In this document: piece by piece, positions 1-7,583 of the stretch
How positions within the stretch are numbered: position 1 is the stretch's first letter
How the letters are laid out: each line of letters starts with the position of its first letter
Made by a program: the position numbers and the translations under genes
The notes under the pieces: model-generated
What the model was told of the DNA's origin: nothing
What the model saw: the letters and a program-made list of their open reading frames with translations, nothing else
Database searches by the model: none
Assembly: GCA_002451155.1 (NCBI GenBank)
Contig: DKBG01000340.1
Coordinates: forward strand, 14,223 to 32,337
Source: Ignavibacteria bacterium UBA6906
GTDB taxonomy: Bacteria; Bacteroidota; Ignavibacteria; UBA10030; UBA6906
DNA length: 18,115 bases
Direction of reading: 5' to 3'

Positions 1-798
1 TTCTACAACACGGGCCGGGAGACGTTTCTGGCTCCTGTGAGCTGGGAATCCGGGTGGCCGGTCATCAATCCCGGAGAGGAGAAAGTCCGGTATTCCTATC
101 CTGCTCCCATCCAGTCCCAGCAGGGCATCGCCGGCATCCCCCAGAGTGGCAATTTCACGACACGGGATGAATTCAATTCGGATCTCCTGGACCCGAATTG
201 GTGCTTTCTGAGAACCCCTCACACACAATGGTATACGATCGCAGCTCCCGCCGGAACGCTGTCTATGCGAGTTAGGCCGGAAACCTGTTCGGGCAGCGGG
301 AATCCAAGCTTCCTGGCCCGTCGGCAGCAGCATCTGCAGGGTTCCGCGACCGTCGCAATGCGTTTTCGGCCGGAGACTGACAATGAGAAGGTGGGAATCA
401 CAATTTTCCAGAACGAAACTCATTACTATTTCCTTTGCAGGTCCAGGGAGGGTAATGCAGCGGTGGTTCAACTCCTCGCTTCGGGTCGGGACACCAGTGC
501 CGCCAGCAGCATGAACCTGATTGCCTCACGAACGATACCGGAAGAGTTCCATGACAAGACCCTGTATCTGCGCATCGAAGCGGAGGGGAATGTGTATTCG
601 TTTCTGTACGCGTTTGTCCCCGGTGAGTGGAAATTGGTGAGGGACAACGTCGACGCGACATTTCTGAGTACAAAAATTGCCGGCGGGTTCGTCGGATGCA
701 TGTACGCACTGTATGCAACATCCCTCGGTGAGCCCAGCAGCAACCAGGCAGAATTTGAGTGGTTCGAGTACACAGGGGATGATCAGGTGTACAGGTAA
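1..798 (+). CDS. GH43 family beta-xylosidase / alpha-L-arabinofuranosidase, C-terminal part (5' end outside window)
   Basis: The frame is open from base 1 (FYNTGRETFLAPVSWESGW...) to the TAA at 796-798, so this is the 3' end of a longer gene rather than one starting at the GTG at 37. The phrase GRETFLAPVSWESGWPVINPG is the junction typical of GH43 subfamilies acting on arabinoxylan. It is followed by about 200 residues of the C-terminal concanavalin-A-like beta-sandwich (GH43_C2/DUF1349-like), recognisable by LDPNWCFLRTP near the start, MRFRPETDNEKVGITIFQNE in the middle, and a terminal AEFEWFEY strand. The catalytic five-bladed propeller lies upstream and cannot be inspected. Family members hydrolyse beta-1,4-xylo-oligosaccharides or remove arabinose side chains. 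A URO-D-fold gene follows after 54 bp and a GH105 gene after that, so this is probably one glycan-degradation operon. The exact substrate is undetermined. Confidence 0.9.
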   Translation, partial: FYNTGRETFLAPVSWESGWPVINPGEEKVRYSYPAPIQSQQGIAGIPQSGNFTTRDEFNSDLLDPNWCFLRTPHTQWYTIAAPAGTLSMRVRPETCSGSGNPSFLARRQQHLQGSATVAMRFRPETDNEKVGITIFQNETHYYFLCRSREGNAAVVQLLASGRDTSAASSMNLIASRTIPEEFHDKTLYLRIEAEGNVYSFLYAFVPGEWKLVRDNVDATFLSTKIAGGFVGCMYALYATSLGEPSSNQAEFEWFEYTGDDQVYR

Positions 799-852
799 TG
801 CTCTGCGTGCAAACGAGGGATTCCAGAAGCTCATAGCGGGAGGGCGACGATC

Positions 853-1887
853 GTGACTGATAAACAATGGGAGATGCTCCTGCAGACCATCAACGGGCAG
901 GTTCACCACCCTCTGCCGGTCGGGTTTATCATCGACAGCCCCTGGCTGCCAAACTGGTCCGGTATTCGTATACTCGACTATTTTTCCAGCGACGAGGAAT
1001 GGCTGCAGGCGAACCTCAGGGCGGTCAACACCTTTCCAGACATACTGTTCCTTCCAGGTTTCTGGTCGGAGTTTGGCATGTGCACGGAGCCATCAGCCTT
1101 TGGGGTCCGCTGTACCTTTCCCCCAGACGAGTTTCCACACGCGCACCGGGCAGTGCTCTCAACCGCTGATATTGACCGGTTGCCGTCCCCGGACCCGCGG
1201 ACGGATGGGCTGTTGCCGTTTGTGCTGAACCGATTGACGCGTTCGCGGCCCGGGATAGAAAAGGCAGGCCATGCTATTCGCTTTGCCGTGGCACGGGGGC
1301 CACTGAATGTTGCCAGCTATCTGATGGGGACAACGGACTTCCTTACGCTGATGATGGTTCAACCGGAAACAGCGGAGAGGCTTCTGAGGAAGATCACCTC
1401 GTACCTCAAAGATTGGCTACACCTTCAGATGGAAACCATCTCCTCTATCGACGGGATCTTTCTGCTAGACGATATTATCGGGTTCATGGGGGAGCAAGAG
1501 TTCCGTTCGTTCGGTCTTCCATACTTCAAGGAGTTGTTCGACGCAGATGTCGCAGTCAAGTTCCTGCATAATGACGCATCCTGCGCGGTGTCCGCCCCCT
1601 TCTTGCCGGAAATGGGGGTGAATCTGTTCAATATGGGATTTGACATTTCACTCAACGAGTTGAAGGTGCTGACGCAGGGGCGGGTGACGTTGCTCGGCAA
1701 TATTCCCCCGCGCGATGTGCTGGCGGCCGGGCATCCGTCCGATGTTGCCCGGGCCACCAGGGAGCTTATCAGGTCCCTCGGTGACACCTCGCGCGTTGTG
1801 CTCTCCTGCGGGGGAGGAATGCCTCCGGGCGTCTCGTCCGCAAATATTGAGGCGTTTTACGAGACGGTCGGGAGGTATCCCGATTGA
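853..1887 (+). CDS. Uroporphyrinogen decarboxylase-fold (URO-D/MtaA-like) family protein
   Basis: The protein has 344 residues, the normal size for the URO-D family (TIM barrel). It starts at GTG 853 behind a GGGAGGG Shine-Dalgarno at 838-844. Family features include PDILFLPGFWSEFG (residues 62-75), DGIFLLDDIIGFMG (200-213), a His-Asn-Asp element with His239 followed by Cys244, and the C-terminal LSCGGGMPPGVSSANIEAF (317-335). In the methyltransferase branch (MtaA/CmuA) a His and Cys residues in comparable places bind zinc. His239 and Cys319 are candidates here, but this is inference. The haem-biosynthesis enzyme HemE is unlikely: its N-terminal RQAGR arginine motif is missing and the gene sits between two glycoside hydrolases. 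URO-D-fold proteins of unknown activity are often found in sugar-utilisation loci. The reaction is unknown. The stop codon precedes the next gene's preferred start by 29 bp. Confidence 0.85.
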   Translation: MTDKQWEMLLQTINGQVHHPLPVGFIIDSPWLPNWSGIRILDYFSSDEEWLQANLRAVNTFPDILFLPGFWSEFGMCTEPSAFGVRCTFPPDEFPHAHRAVLSTADIDRLPSPDPRTDGLLPFVLNRLTRSRPGIEKAGHAIRFAVARGPLNVASYLMGTTDFLTLMMVQPETAERLLRKITSYLKDWLHLQMETISSIDGIFLLDDIIGFMGEQEFRSFGLPYFKELFDADVAVKFLHNDASCAVSAPFLPEMGVNLFNMGFDISLNELKVLTQGRVTLLGNIPPRDVLAAGHPSDVARATRELIRSLGDTSRVVLSCGGGMPPGVSSANIEAFYETVGRYPD

Positions 1888-1916
1888 CGAGAGATATCCG
1901 CTGGGGGAGGTACAGT

Positions 1917-3329
1917 ATGAAACAGAAGAACACGGGTCAGGACCGGCGGCATACGGAGAAAACTACTGCCTCGGGGAACCCCACCCCGGTGGTGGGTGGA
2001 AGGCAGGTGATGAGAGGATCTCGGTCAATGCGGCGGCCGACCAGCATGGTGTCCGCTCTCCGGGTGACCTCTGTGCTGCGTCTGCTGCCCCTCCTGTGTA
2101 TGCTGCAGTGTTCCTCCGGACAATCAGGCAGGGAGCCGCAATCGGAGGATGAACACATAGTCCGGGCTGTGGCTGACGCAGTCCTTCGCGATACCCTGTT
2201 CTGCGTCGTGGACCGGGGGAGCGGACGAATGTACGCTTCCCCTGCTCAAGCGCCTGCGAATGCAAACCTGCGCCTGGGAAGCCGGTATAACGACTGGCGC
2301 TACTGGAATGGCGTGCTTAACATCGGCATGTCGAGGCTTGGAGAAGTGGTGGACGACTCTGCGTATATCGGATTCTCTCGCAGGAATGTTCAGTTTGCCT
2401 TCGACTCCTACGGCTACTTCAAGGCCAGGTATAACGGCGAGGGGAAATGGGACTACCCGTTCGGGCAGCGGTTCCTGATGGAGGAGCTGGACGATTGCGG
2501 CGCGATGGGTGCAAGTGTGATCGATGTCTATCGTCATGACAGACAGGAGCGGTACAGTGAGTACATCAAACATGTTGCGTTGCATATTGGCGCGAGACAA
2601 CATCGGCTGGACGACGGGACGGTTGTCCGCTCGTTTCCGAGGCGGTGGACCCTCTGGGCGGATGATCTGTACATGAGTGTACCGTTTCTCGCCCGCATGG
2701 GGGAACTGTCGGGCAGGAACGGCTACAGTGATGATGCAGCCCGCCAGATCGTCAATTTTTACCAGCATCTGTTCAGCCGTGAAAAGGCGTTGATGGCCCA
2801 TTTCTGGTATTCTGACACTGCACGATCCGGGTTCGTGTTCTGGGGACGCGCCAACGGCTGGGCTCTCATGGCACAGGTTGAACTCCTGGATAGGTTGTCC
2901 CCGGATCACTCCTTCCGGACCACACTGCTGGGACTTCTGGAGCGGCACATTGGTGGAATCGTGCAAGTCCAGAGCGAGTCCGGGCTCTGGCATCAGGTGC
3001 TTGATATGCCAGACTCATATCTCGAAACATCCTGCTCCGCCATGTTCACCTATGCCATCGCACGGGCTGTCAACAAGGGATACGTCCACTCCCGGTTCGC
3101 AGCGGCAGCCCGCCTCGGCTGGAAAGGGGTACGGTCCAGAATCCGTTCAGACGGGAAGATCGAAGGGATCTGCGCGGGGACGATCGTGAGTGACGATATT
3201 GCCTACTATTACAGCCGCCCCACTCCGCTGAATGACGTGCACGGCACAGGGGCGGTTCTTCTTGCCGGCGCGGAAATACTGGATCTGGGAAAAGGAGCGT
3301 CCCCGGACACGCGGGAACCAGGACACTGA
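1917..3329 (+). CDS. GH105 unsaturated rhamnogalacturonyl/glucuronyl hydrolase, probable lipoprotein
   Basis: The enzyme would remove the 4,5-unsaturated uronic acid left at the non-reducing end after polysaccharide lyase action (YteR/YesR-type, (alpha/alpha)6 barrel). Typical GH105 blocks appear in order (numbered from the ATG at 1917): LDDCGAMGASVIDVY near 191-205, LWADDLYMSVPFLARMG near 247-262, FWGRANGWALMA near 308-319, WHQVLDMPDSYLETSCSAMF near 358-377 and SRPTPLNDVHGTGAVLL near 433-449. The Asp residues in the first two blocks correspond by family knowledge to the catalytic pair (YteR D88/D143). ATG 1917 is preferred because GGGGGAGG lies six bases upstream. TTG 1884 and ATG 2010 (GGAAGG upstream) are alternatives, and the latter gives a more normal signal peptide. 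A hydrophobic stretch ending LLCMLQC-SS suggests a lipoprotein with a loose lipobox. About 45 residues precede that hydrophobic core if 1917 is used, which is unusual. It is third in the GH43 operon. Confidence 0.92.
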   Translation: MKQKNTGQDRRHTEKTTASGNPTPVVGGRQVMRGSRSMRRPTSMVSALRVTSVLRLLPLLCMLQCSSGQSGREPQSEDEHIVRAVADAVLRDTLFCVVDRGSGRMYASPAQAPANANLRLGSRYNDWRYWNGVLNIGMSRLGEVVDDSAYIGFSRRNVQFAFDSYGYFKARYNGEGKWDYPFGQRFLMEELDDCGAMGASVIDVYRHDRQERYSEYIKHVALHIGARQHRLDDGTVVRSFPRRWTLWADDLYMSVPFLARMGELSGRNGYSDDAARQIVNFYQHLFSREKALMAHFWYSDTARSGFVFWGRANGWALMAQVELLDRLSPDHSFRTTLLGLLERHIGGIVQVQSESGLWHQVLDMPDSYLETSCSAMFTYAIARAVNKGYVHSRFAAAARLGWKGVRSRIRSDGKIEGICAGTIVSDDIAYYYSRPTPLNDVHGTGAVLLAGAEILDLGKGASPDTREPGH

Positions 3330-3389
3330 AATCCGGATGGAGAGCCGGGCGGATACGACTATGGCGAACCGGTTCTTCCTGCCCGGACG

Positions 3390-3572
3390 ATTTCCGTTGA
3401 CCTGAATATGTGAAATCTTCTCGGGAAAGAGGTTGCAGCTCTTGGCGTCAGGCAGATGAGTGCGGGCGTTCTCCGGGTGACGCGGAATGCGGAGGGGGTT
3501 CCCGCAGGCCTGTACTTCTGCAAGCTCGCCATTGGCGGCCAATCGAAGACGATCGAGCTGATGCTCTTGAAG
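3390..3572 (+). pseudogene. Remnant of a T9SS type A C-terminal sorting domain
   Basis: In the same frame as the GH105 gene but beyond two TGA codons (3327-3329 and 3411-3413), translation gives ISVDLNM-stop-NLLGKEVAALG followed by VPAGLYFCKLAIGGQSKTIE and LMLLK. This matches the second half of the T9SS tail of the 9232-11676 protein (DLLGREVAAL ... GLPSGVFFCRL ... MVLLR) block by block. The first half, including the YPNPFNP motif, is absent or unrecognisable; the preceding in-frame residues are NPDGEPGGYDYGEPVLPART. The frame runs on about 26 codons past LLK to a TGA at 3651, whereas functional tails end right after the LLK/LLR. There is no plausible start or ribosome binding site. It is therefore most likely a decayed 3' end of a deleted secreted-protein gene, or a lost tail of the GH105 gene. 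Confidence 0.6.
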
Positions 3573-3796
3573 CGCCTGCCGGGAGAGTTCGGGGGTTGTC
3601 GCGTCGGCGGCCGTGGGCAGTCGTTCGTTGGCAGGCCGTGTCCGGTCGGATGATCGCGGCTCCGAGGGAGCCCGGGTCCGGAATAGGGCCTGCCGCTTGC
3701 AGAGAAGGAGCAAGGTCGCGTAACCCGCTCGACAAGAAATTCATAGCACCTCCCAGCGTTCATCCGGCGCGACGGGCGACTGGGACAAAGATCGGC

Positions 3797-3827
3797 TTGA
3801 TGTCCGTGATTCCTGGTAGTATATTTG
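3797..3827 (+). promoter_or_regulatory. Candidate Bacteroidetes-type promoter (TTG-N20-TATATTTG)
   Basis: TTG at 3797-3799 and TATATTTG at 3820-3827 are separated by exactly 20 bases. TAnnTTTG with a TTG/TTTG box 19-20 bases upstream is the known vegetative promoter pattern of Bacteroidetes, and the -7 box here is a full match. It lies about 20 bases before the first possible start of the SdiA-regulated-family gene, which has no upstream operon partner. Confidence 0.5.
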
Positions 3828-3847
3828 AATAGACAACGGGCGGGGTC

Positions 3848-4723
3848 GTGCGGACGATGGAGAGACCGATGCCTCACATACCGCCGGTCAATATTCTGAT
3901 CGCGATCGGACTTCTGTTCGCCTCCCACGCGTCGGCGCAAGGCGCTGACCCGCCTGTATCAATGCTCACATCCTACAATCTTGCGGAGAAGAATCCCCCC
4001 ACCGCCCGTCTTCCCCGCGAACTCCGCGAAGTGTCAGGGCTGGCAGCATCCCGCGACGGGAAGGTTTTTTGCCACAACGACGAACGCGGCCTGGTGTATC
4101 AGATCAATCCCGGGAAGGGGACGATCCTCAGTCAGTTCTCTGTTGGCGACAGGGTCCTTCGACAGGACTACGAGGGACTGGCCGTCGCTGAATCGTTGAT
4201 GTTCCTCATTACCAGTAACGGAAAGTTGTATCAGTTTTCCGAAGCGACGCCGAACGGACGGGCGGAGATCACCGAATATGCCACAGGGCTCGGATCGGGA
4301 TGGGACATCGAAGGTCTCTGCTATGATCCTTCTACCCGGTCCCTTCTTCTGGCCTGCAAAGAGAATCCCGTGAAGAAGAGGCTTCGGTATATTTATGCCT
4401 TTTCACTGAAGACACACAGCCTGGAGAGTGCTCCGCGTTTTATAATTGATCTTGAGAAACTGGAAAAGAAATGGAAGATCAAACAATTCCGCCCCTCCTC
4501 GATTGAACGCCATCCCATATCCGGGTCGTTTTTCGTGCTCTCGTCGTCAGATCCCGCGATCCTGGAGGTCTCCGCCGCTGGTGGACTTCTTGCCGCCGTC
4601 AGCCTGCGGAACGCTGTTCACAGACAACCTGAAGGGCTGACGTTTGGTGCAGACCTCACCATGTATATCTGTAACGAAGGGAAGGACCATGGCATCGTGG
4701 TCCGGTATCCATACCTGCGGTAG
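3848..4723 (+). CDS. Secreted SdiA-regulated (YjiK-like) domain protein
   Basis: The protein has 291 residues with an N-terminal signal peptide (PVNILIAIGLLFASHASAQG, cut after SAQ or ASA). The rest is a beta-propeller of the SdiA-regulated/YjiK type: LREVSGLAAS at 59-68, FCHNDERGLVYQI at 74-86, DYEGLAVAE near 108-116, DIEGLCYDP near 157-165 and QPEGLTFG near the end. The recurring (D/Q)xEGL turns are characteristic. Function in the family is poorly defined; homologues are exported, bind calcium in known structures and are assigned no firm enzymatic reaction. The start is uncertain: GTG 3848, ATG 3857 and ATG 3869 are all usable. The last follows GGAGAG by four bases, and all keep the signal peptide. 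A strong promoter candidate precedes it. The barrel protein gene begins 64 bp downstream, so the two are probably co-transcribed. Confidence 0.85.
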   Translation: MRTMERPMPHIPPVNILIAIGLLFASHASAQGADPPVSMLTSYNLAEKNPPTARLPRELREVSGLAASRDGKVFCHNDERGLVYQINPGKGTILSQFSVGDRVLRQDYEGLAVAESLMFLITSNGKLYQFSEATPNGRAEITEYATGLGSGWDIEGLCYDPSTRSLLLACKENPVKKRLRYIYAFSLKTHSLESAPRFIIDLEKLEKKWKIKQFRPSSIERHPISGSFFVLSSSDPAILEVSAAGGLLAAVSLRNAVHRQPEGLTFGADLTMYICNEGKDHGIVVRYPYLR

Positions 4724-4787
4724 CCTCAGATTTTGGCTGACCGGGGGAAGGCGCCTCCTCCATTCGACGGTAGTGTCATCCCTCCTG

Positions 4788-7373
4788 ATGAAAAGTGCAA
4801 TACTCGCCCTCCTTGTTCTGTCGTTATCCCGTCTGCGGGCGCAGGATTCTGTGACCGTTGTTCCGGGAGCCCGGTATGAGGCCGGATGGGTTCACAGGAT
4901 CTTTTTTGGAGACCACTGGCGCGACGCGTGGACGACCCCCATCCGGGTTCCGGTTCTCGATCTTGACCAATTCGCAGGTGGGCTGACCCCTGTCGCGCGG
5001 GGCGGGGGATTTCAGACGAAATCCCTGAGGTTGAAGGGAAATGACGGGAAGAGGTACAAGTTTCGGTCGATGGACAAGGACCCTGCGAAAGTTCTTCCCG
5101 AAGAGCTCCGCGAATCTGTGGCTGCCGACATCATCCAGGACCAGATCAGTTCGTCCAATCCGTTCGCCCAGCTGGTTGCTGTCCCGTTGATGAATGTGGT
5201 CGGGGTTCTGAATGCGGAGCCTCGGCTTTTTGTCCTCCCCGACGACGAAGGGCTGGGTGAATTCAGAGCCGAATTCGGGGGGGTACTCGGCACCATCGAA
5301 GAACATCCGGATGAAAGTCCGGAGGGGGAGAGGGGATTTGCAGGTGCAGAGAAAGTGGTCGGGAGTTATGCGCTCCTTGAAAAAACGGAGGAGGATAACC
5401 GGCAGAGGGTGGACGAGATCGAATACCTGAAAGCCCGGTTGATGGACATCTACCTCGGTGATTGGGACAGACATCCGGATCAATGGAGGTGGGCGGGATT
5501 CCCCGCAGGCGACCGGTGGGAGTGGGTACCGATTCCCCGCGACCGTGACCAGGTGTTTTCTCGGTTTGATGGTGTTCTCCCATGGATGTGCGAGCTTGCT
5601 GTTCCCGAATTGACGCACTTCAACGAATACTATCCCCAGATCAATGACCTGACCTGGACCGGTCATCATCTGGATCGGCGGTTTCTCGCAGGTCTCACAA
5701 TGCAGCGTTGGGATTCCCTTGCCGCGTTCCTGCAGGGCGCAATCAGAGACGACGTGATCGCGGAATCAGTCAGGAGGCTGCCGGAGTCTGTGCGCGCTGC
5801 GGAAGGACCGGAGCTGGAGTATGCGCTCAGGAAACGGCGTGACAATCTCCCCTGGGCTTCTGGGGAGTTCTATCGCCTCGTCACAAAATATCAGGACATC
5901 CATGCGAGCGATTTGCCGGAATGTGCGCGTGTTGTCCGCCAGGCAGACGGGCGTGTGTTGGTGGAGATCTCATCCCGCGACCCCGATACCGGAGACGCGT
6001 CCAAACCGCCCTTCTATTCCAGAATGTTTCACGGTGAAGAGACGAAGGAGATCCGTCTCCTGATGCACGGGGGAGACGACAGGGTGGTGGTGAGCGGGAC
6101 GGCAGATGCCAGCCCCAAGGTCTATGTGGACGGCGGAAGGGGGAATGACGAACTCATCGATGAATCCTCTGTCAACGGCTGGCTGCTGGGCGTTCTGCCG
6201 TTCTTTCCGGTGAGCCGGACAAAAACATTCTTCTACGATAGCGGGAAGAAGACAACGTTCGTCGAGGGCAGCGGGACTTCTATTGACCGCTCTGACCGCT
6301 CAAAGCCGGCAACGGAGGAAGAACACTGGAGGCCGGTCGTGCGCGACTACGGGCACGACTGGAAATTCGGCCCCTGGTTCTCGGTTGCGCCGGACGACGG
6401 TCTATTTATCGGAGGTGGTCCGATTCTGTATGAGTTTGGTTTTCGCGCGGAACCATATGTCTACAGAATGTCACTCCGCGCCGGCTATGCTACAGCCCTG
6501 AAACGATTTCGTCTTGACTACTCCGGCGAATTCTATTCCCTCCTGAAAGGGGCGCGAGTGTCGCTGCACGCCCGTGCCTCAGGGATCGATGTGATCAATT
6601 ATTTCGGCTCGGGGAATGAGACCGCCCTCCCGGGAGAGGAGGAATTCTACAAGATCAGGCAAAGTCAGGCCACCATCGAACCGACCCTGGATTTCTTTCC
6701 CGGCAAACCCACCACTGTTTCGTTCGGGATCGCCGTCCGCCATGCGCACACGGAGCTTGATTCGGCCACGTATCTGGGACAGAGCAAACCGTACGGTGTT
6801 GACGATATCTCGCTTATCGGTCTTACTGCGCGCGTGACCGTTGATACCCGGGATAACGAGTTCTTTCCGTCGCGGGGGATGTATCTCCGGGGGTGGAGCA
6901 TTCTGGCGGTCCCGACGTGGAACAATGACTACCCATTCTGGCGAATCGGAGGAGAAGCGAGAGGATATCTCGAGGACGGCATGCCATTCGGAGCGTCGCT
7001 GGCCGTTCGACTGATGGCGGAAAAACTCTTCGGGACCTACCCGTACTTTGAGGCAGCTTTTCTCGGCGGCTCTCCACTGCTTCGTGGGTTTGAGCGCCAG
7101 CGGTTCGCCGGGGATGCAATGGCTGTTGGGAACGTCGAAGTGCGTGTGCCGGTTACGGCATTCAATGTGCTCGTGCCGGGGAGGATTGGCGTATCGGGAT
7201 TCGTCGAGACCGGAAGAGTGTTTGCCCGGGGAGAATCCTCGCGGCGGTGGCATTCGGCCGCCGGCGGTGGAGTGTGGATTTCGTTTGTCAGCCGGGAGGC
7301 AACCCTGAGCGTATACGTCGCGCGGTCCGGGGAATCCACAGGCGTGTATGCGTCAGCGGGGTTTATGTTCTAG
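4788..7373 (+). CDS. Outer-membrane BamA/TamA-type barrel protein with kinase-like N-terminal region
   Basis: The protein has 861 residues. The signal peptide (MKSAILALLVLSLSRLRAQ) ends near residue 19. The last third, about 525-861, is a D15/Omp85-like bacterial surface antigen barrel: RVTVDTRDNEFFPSRGMYLR, FLGGSPLLRGFERQRF, VGNVEVRVPV and a terminal aromatic residue (GFMF). No POTRA repeats are evident. Residues about 80-265 instead read RYKFRSMDKDP (89-99), GDWDRHPDQWRW (224-235) and WVPIPRDRDQVF (246-257). These resemble the catalytic loop (GNxDRHxxN) and metal-binding Asp of HipA/Fam20/PI4K-like kinases. A GGDD/GGRGND segment (428-454) follows. ATG 4788 is chosen for the signal peptide although no Shine-Dalgarno precedes it. 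ATG 4689 has a strong GAAGGGAAGG but would add 33 residues ahead of the signal peptide and overlap the upstream gene by 35 bp. The barrel call is firm; the kinase-like reading is inference. Confidence 0.87.
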   Translation: MKSAILALLVLSLSRLRAQDSVTVVPGARYEAGWVHRIFFGDHWRDAWTTPIRVPVLDLDQFAGGLTPVARGGGFQTKSLRLKGNDGKRYKFRSMDKDPAKVLPEELRESVAADIIQDQISSSNPFAQLVAVPLMNVVGVLNAEPRLFVLPDDEGLGEFRAEFGGVLGTIEEHPDESPEGERGFAGAEKVVGSYALLEKTEEDNRQRVDEIEYLKARLMDIYLGDWDRHPDQWRWAGFPAGDRWEWVPIPRDRDQVFSRFDGVLPWMCELAVPELTHFNEYYPQINDLTWTGHHLDRRFLAGLTMQRWDSLAAFLQGAIRDDVIAESVRRLPESVRAAEGPELEYALRKRRDNLPWASGEFYRLVTKYQDIHASDLPECARVVRQADGRVLVEISSRDPDTGDASKPPFYSRMFHGEETKEIRLLMHGGDDRVVVSGTADASPKVYVDGGRGNDELIDESSVNGWLLGVLPFFPVSRTKTFFYDSGKKTTFVEGSGTSIDRSDRSKPATEEEHWRPVVRDYGHDWKFGPWFSVAPDDGLFIGGGPILYEFGFRAEPYVYRMSLRAGYATALKRFRLDYSGEFYSLLKGARVSLHARASGIDVINYFGSGNETALPGEEEFYKIRQSQATIEPTLDFFPGKPTTVSFGIAVRHAHTELDSATYLGQSKPYGVDDISLIGLTARVTVDTRDNEFFPSRGMYLRGWSILAVPTWNNDYPFWRIGGEARGYLEDGMPFGASLAVRLMAEKLFGTYPYFEAAFLGGSPLLRGFERQRFAGDAMAVGNVEVRVPVTAFNVLVPGRIGVSGFVETGRVFARGESSRRWHSAAGGGVWISFVSREATLSVYVARSGESTGVYASAGFMF

Positions 7374-7583
7374 CGGCGGGATTCCTGCGAGGGTGCCTGG
7401 TTCAAAGAAATACGTCACGATAGTACGGCCTTGCCTGGGCCGGACACCAGCGCCTTCCTCCTGCGATGCAAGCCGGACTCGCCTTCCCGGATTGCGGCGG
7501 CTTCCTTGATTCCCCGTCCTCCCGCGTTGTCCATGTCTGCTCCGCGGGTCGGGAGAAACAGGATCCGGTCGTTCCTGCTCGTG

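Larger units (their letters stand above)
3330..3847. other. Intergenic region with sorting-domain remnant, hairpin and promoter
   Basis: There is no intact gene here. The left part holds the T9SS sorting-domain remnant. A perfect 6-bp hairpin (GGCTCC, loop GAG, GGAGCC) lies at 3658-3672, just past the remnant's final stop, but no T-run follows, so a terminator role is only possible. The right end has a Bacteroidetes-type promoter for the next gene. Short open frames elsewhere in the stretch are not supported. Confidence 0.6.

Noticed and set aside
2124..2993. 289-codon minus-strand open frame inside the GH105 gene
   Set aside because: It is the shadow of a gene whose conserved GH105 blocks are all on the plus strand; its own translation matches nothing.
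3327..3413. Possible TGA readthrough joining GH105 to the sorting-domain fragment
   Set aside because: Other clear genes in the window (853-1887, 12201-12887, 13491-15083) end in TGA, so TGA is a normal stop here. The frame also runs past the natural end of a sorting domain.
4824..5669. 281-codon minus-strand open frame inside the barrel protein gene
   Set aside because: It is antisense to a region with clear conserved motifs and has no recognisable domain.
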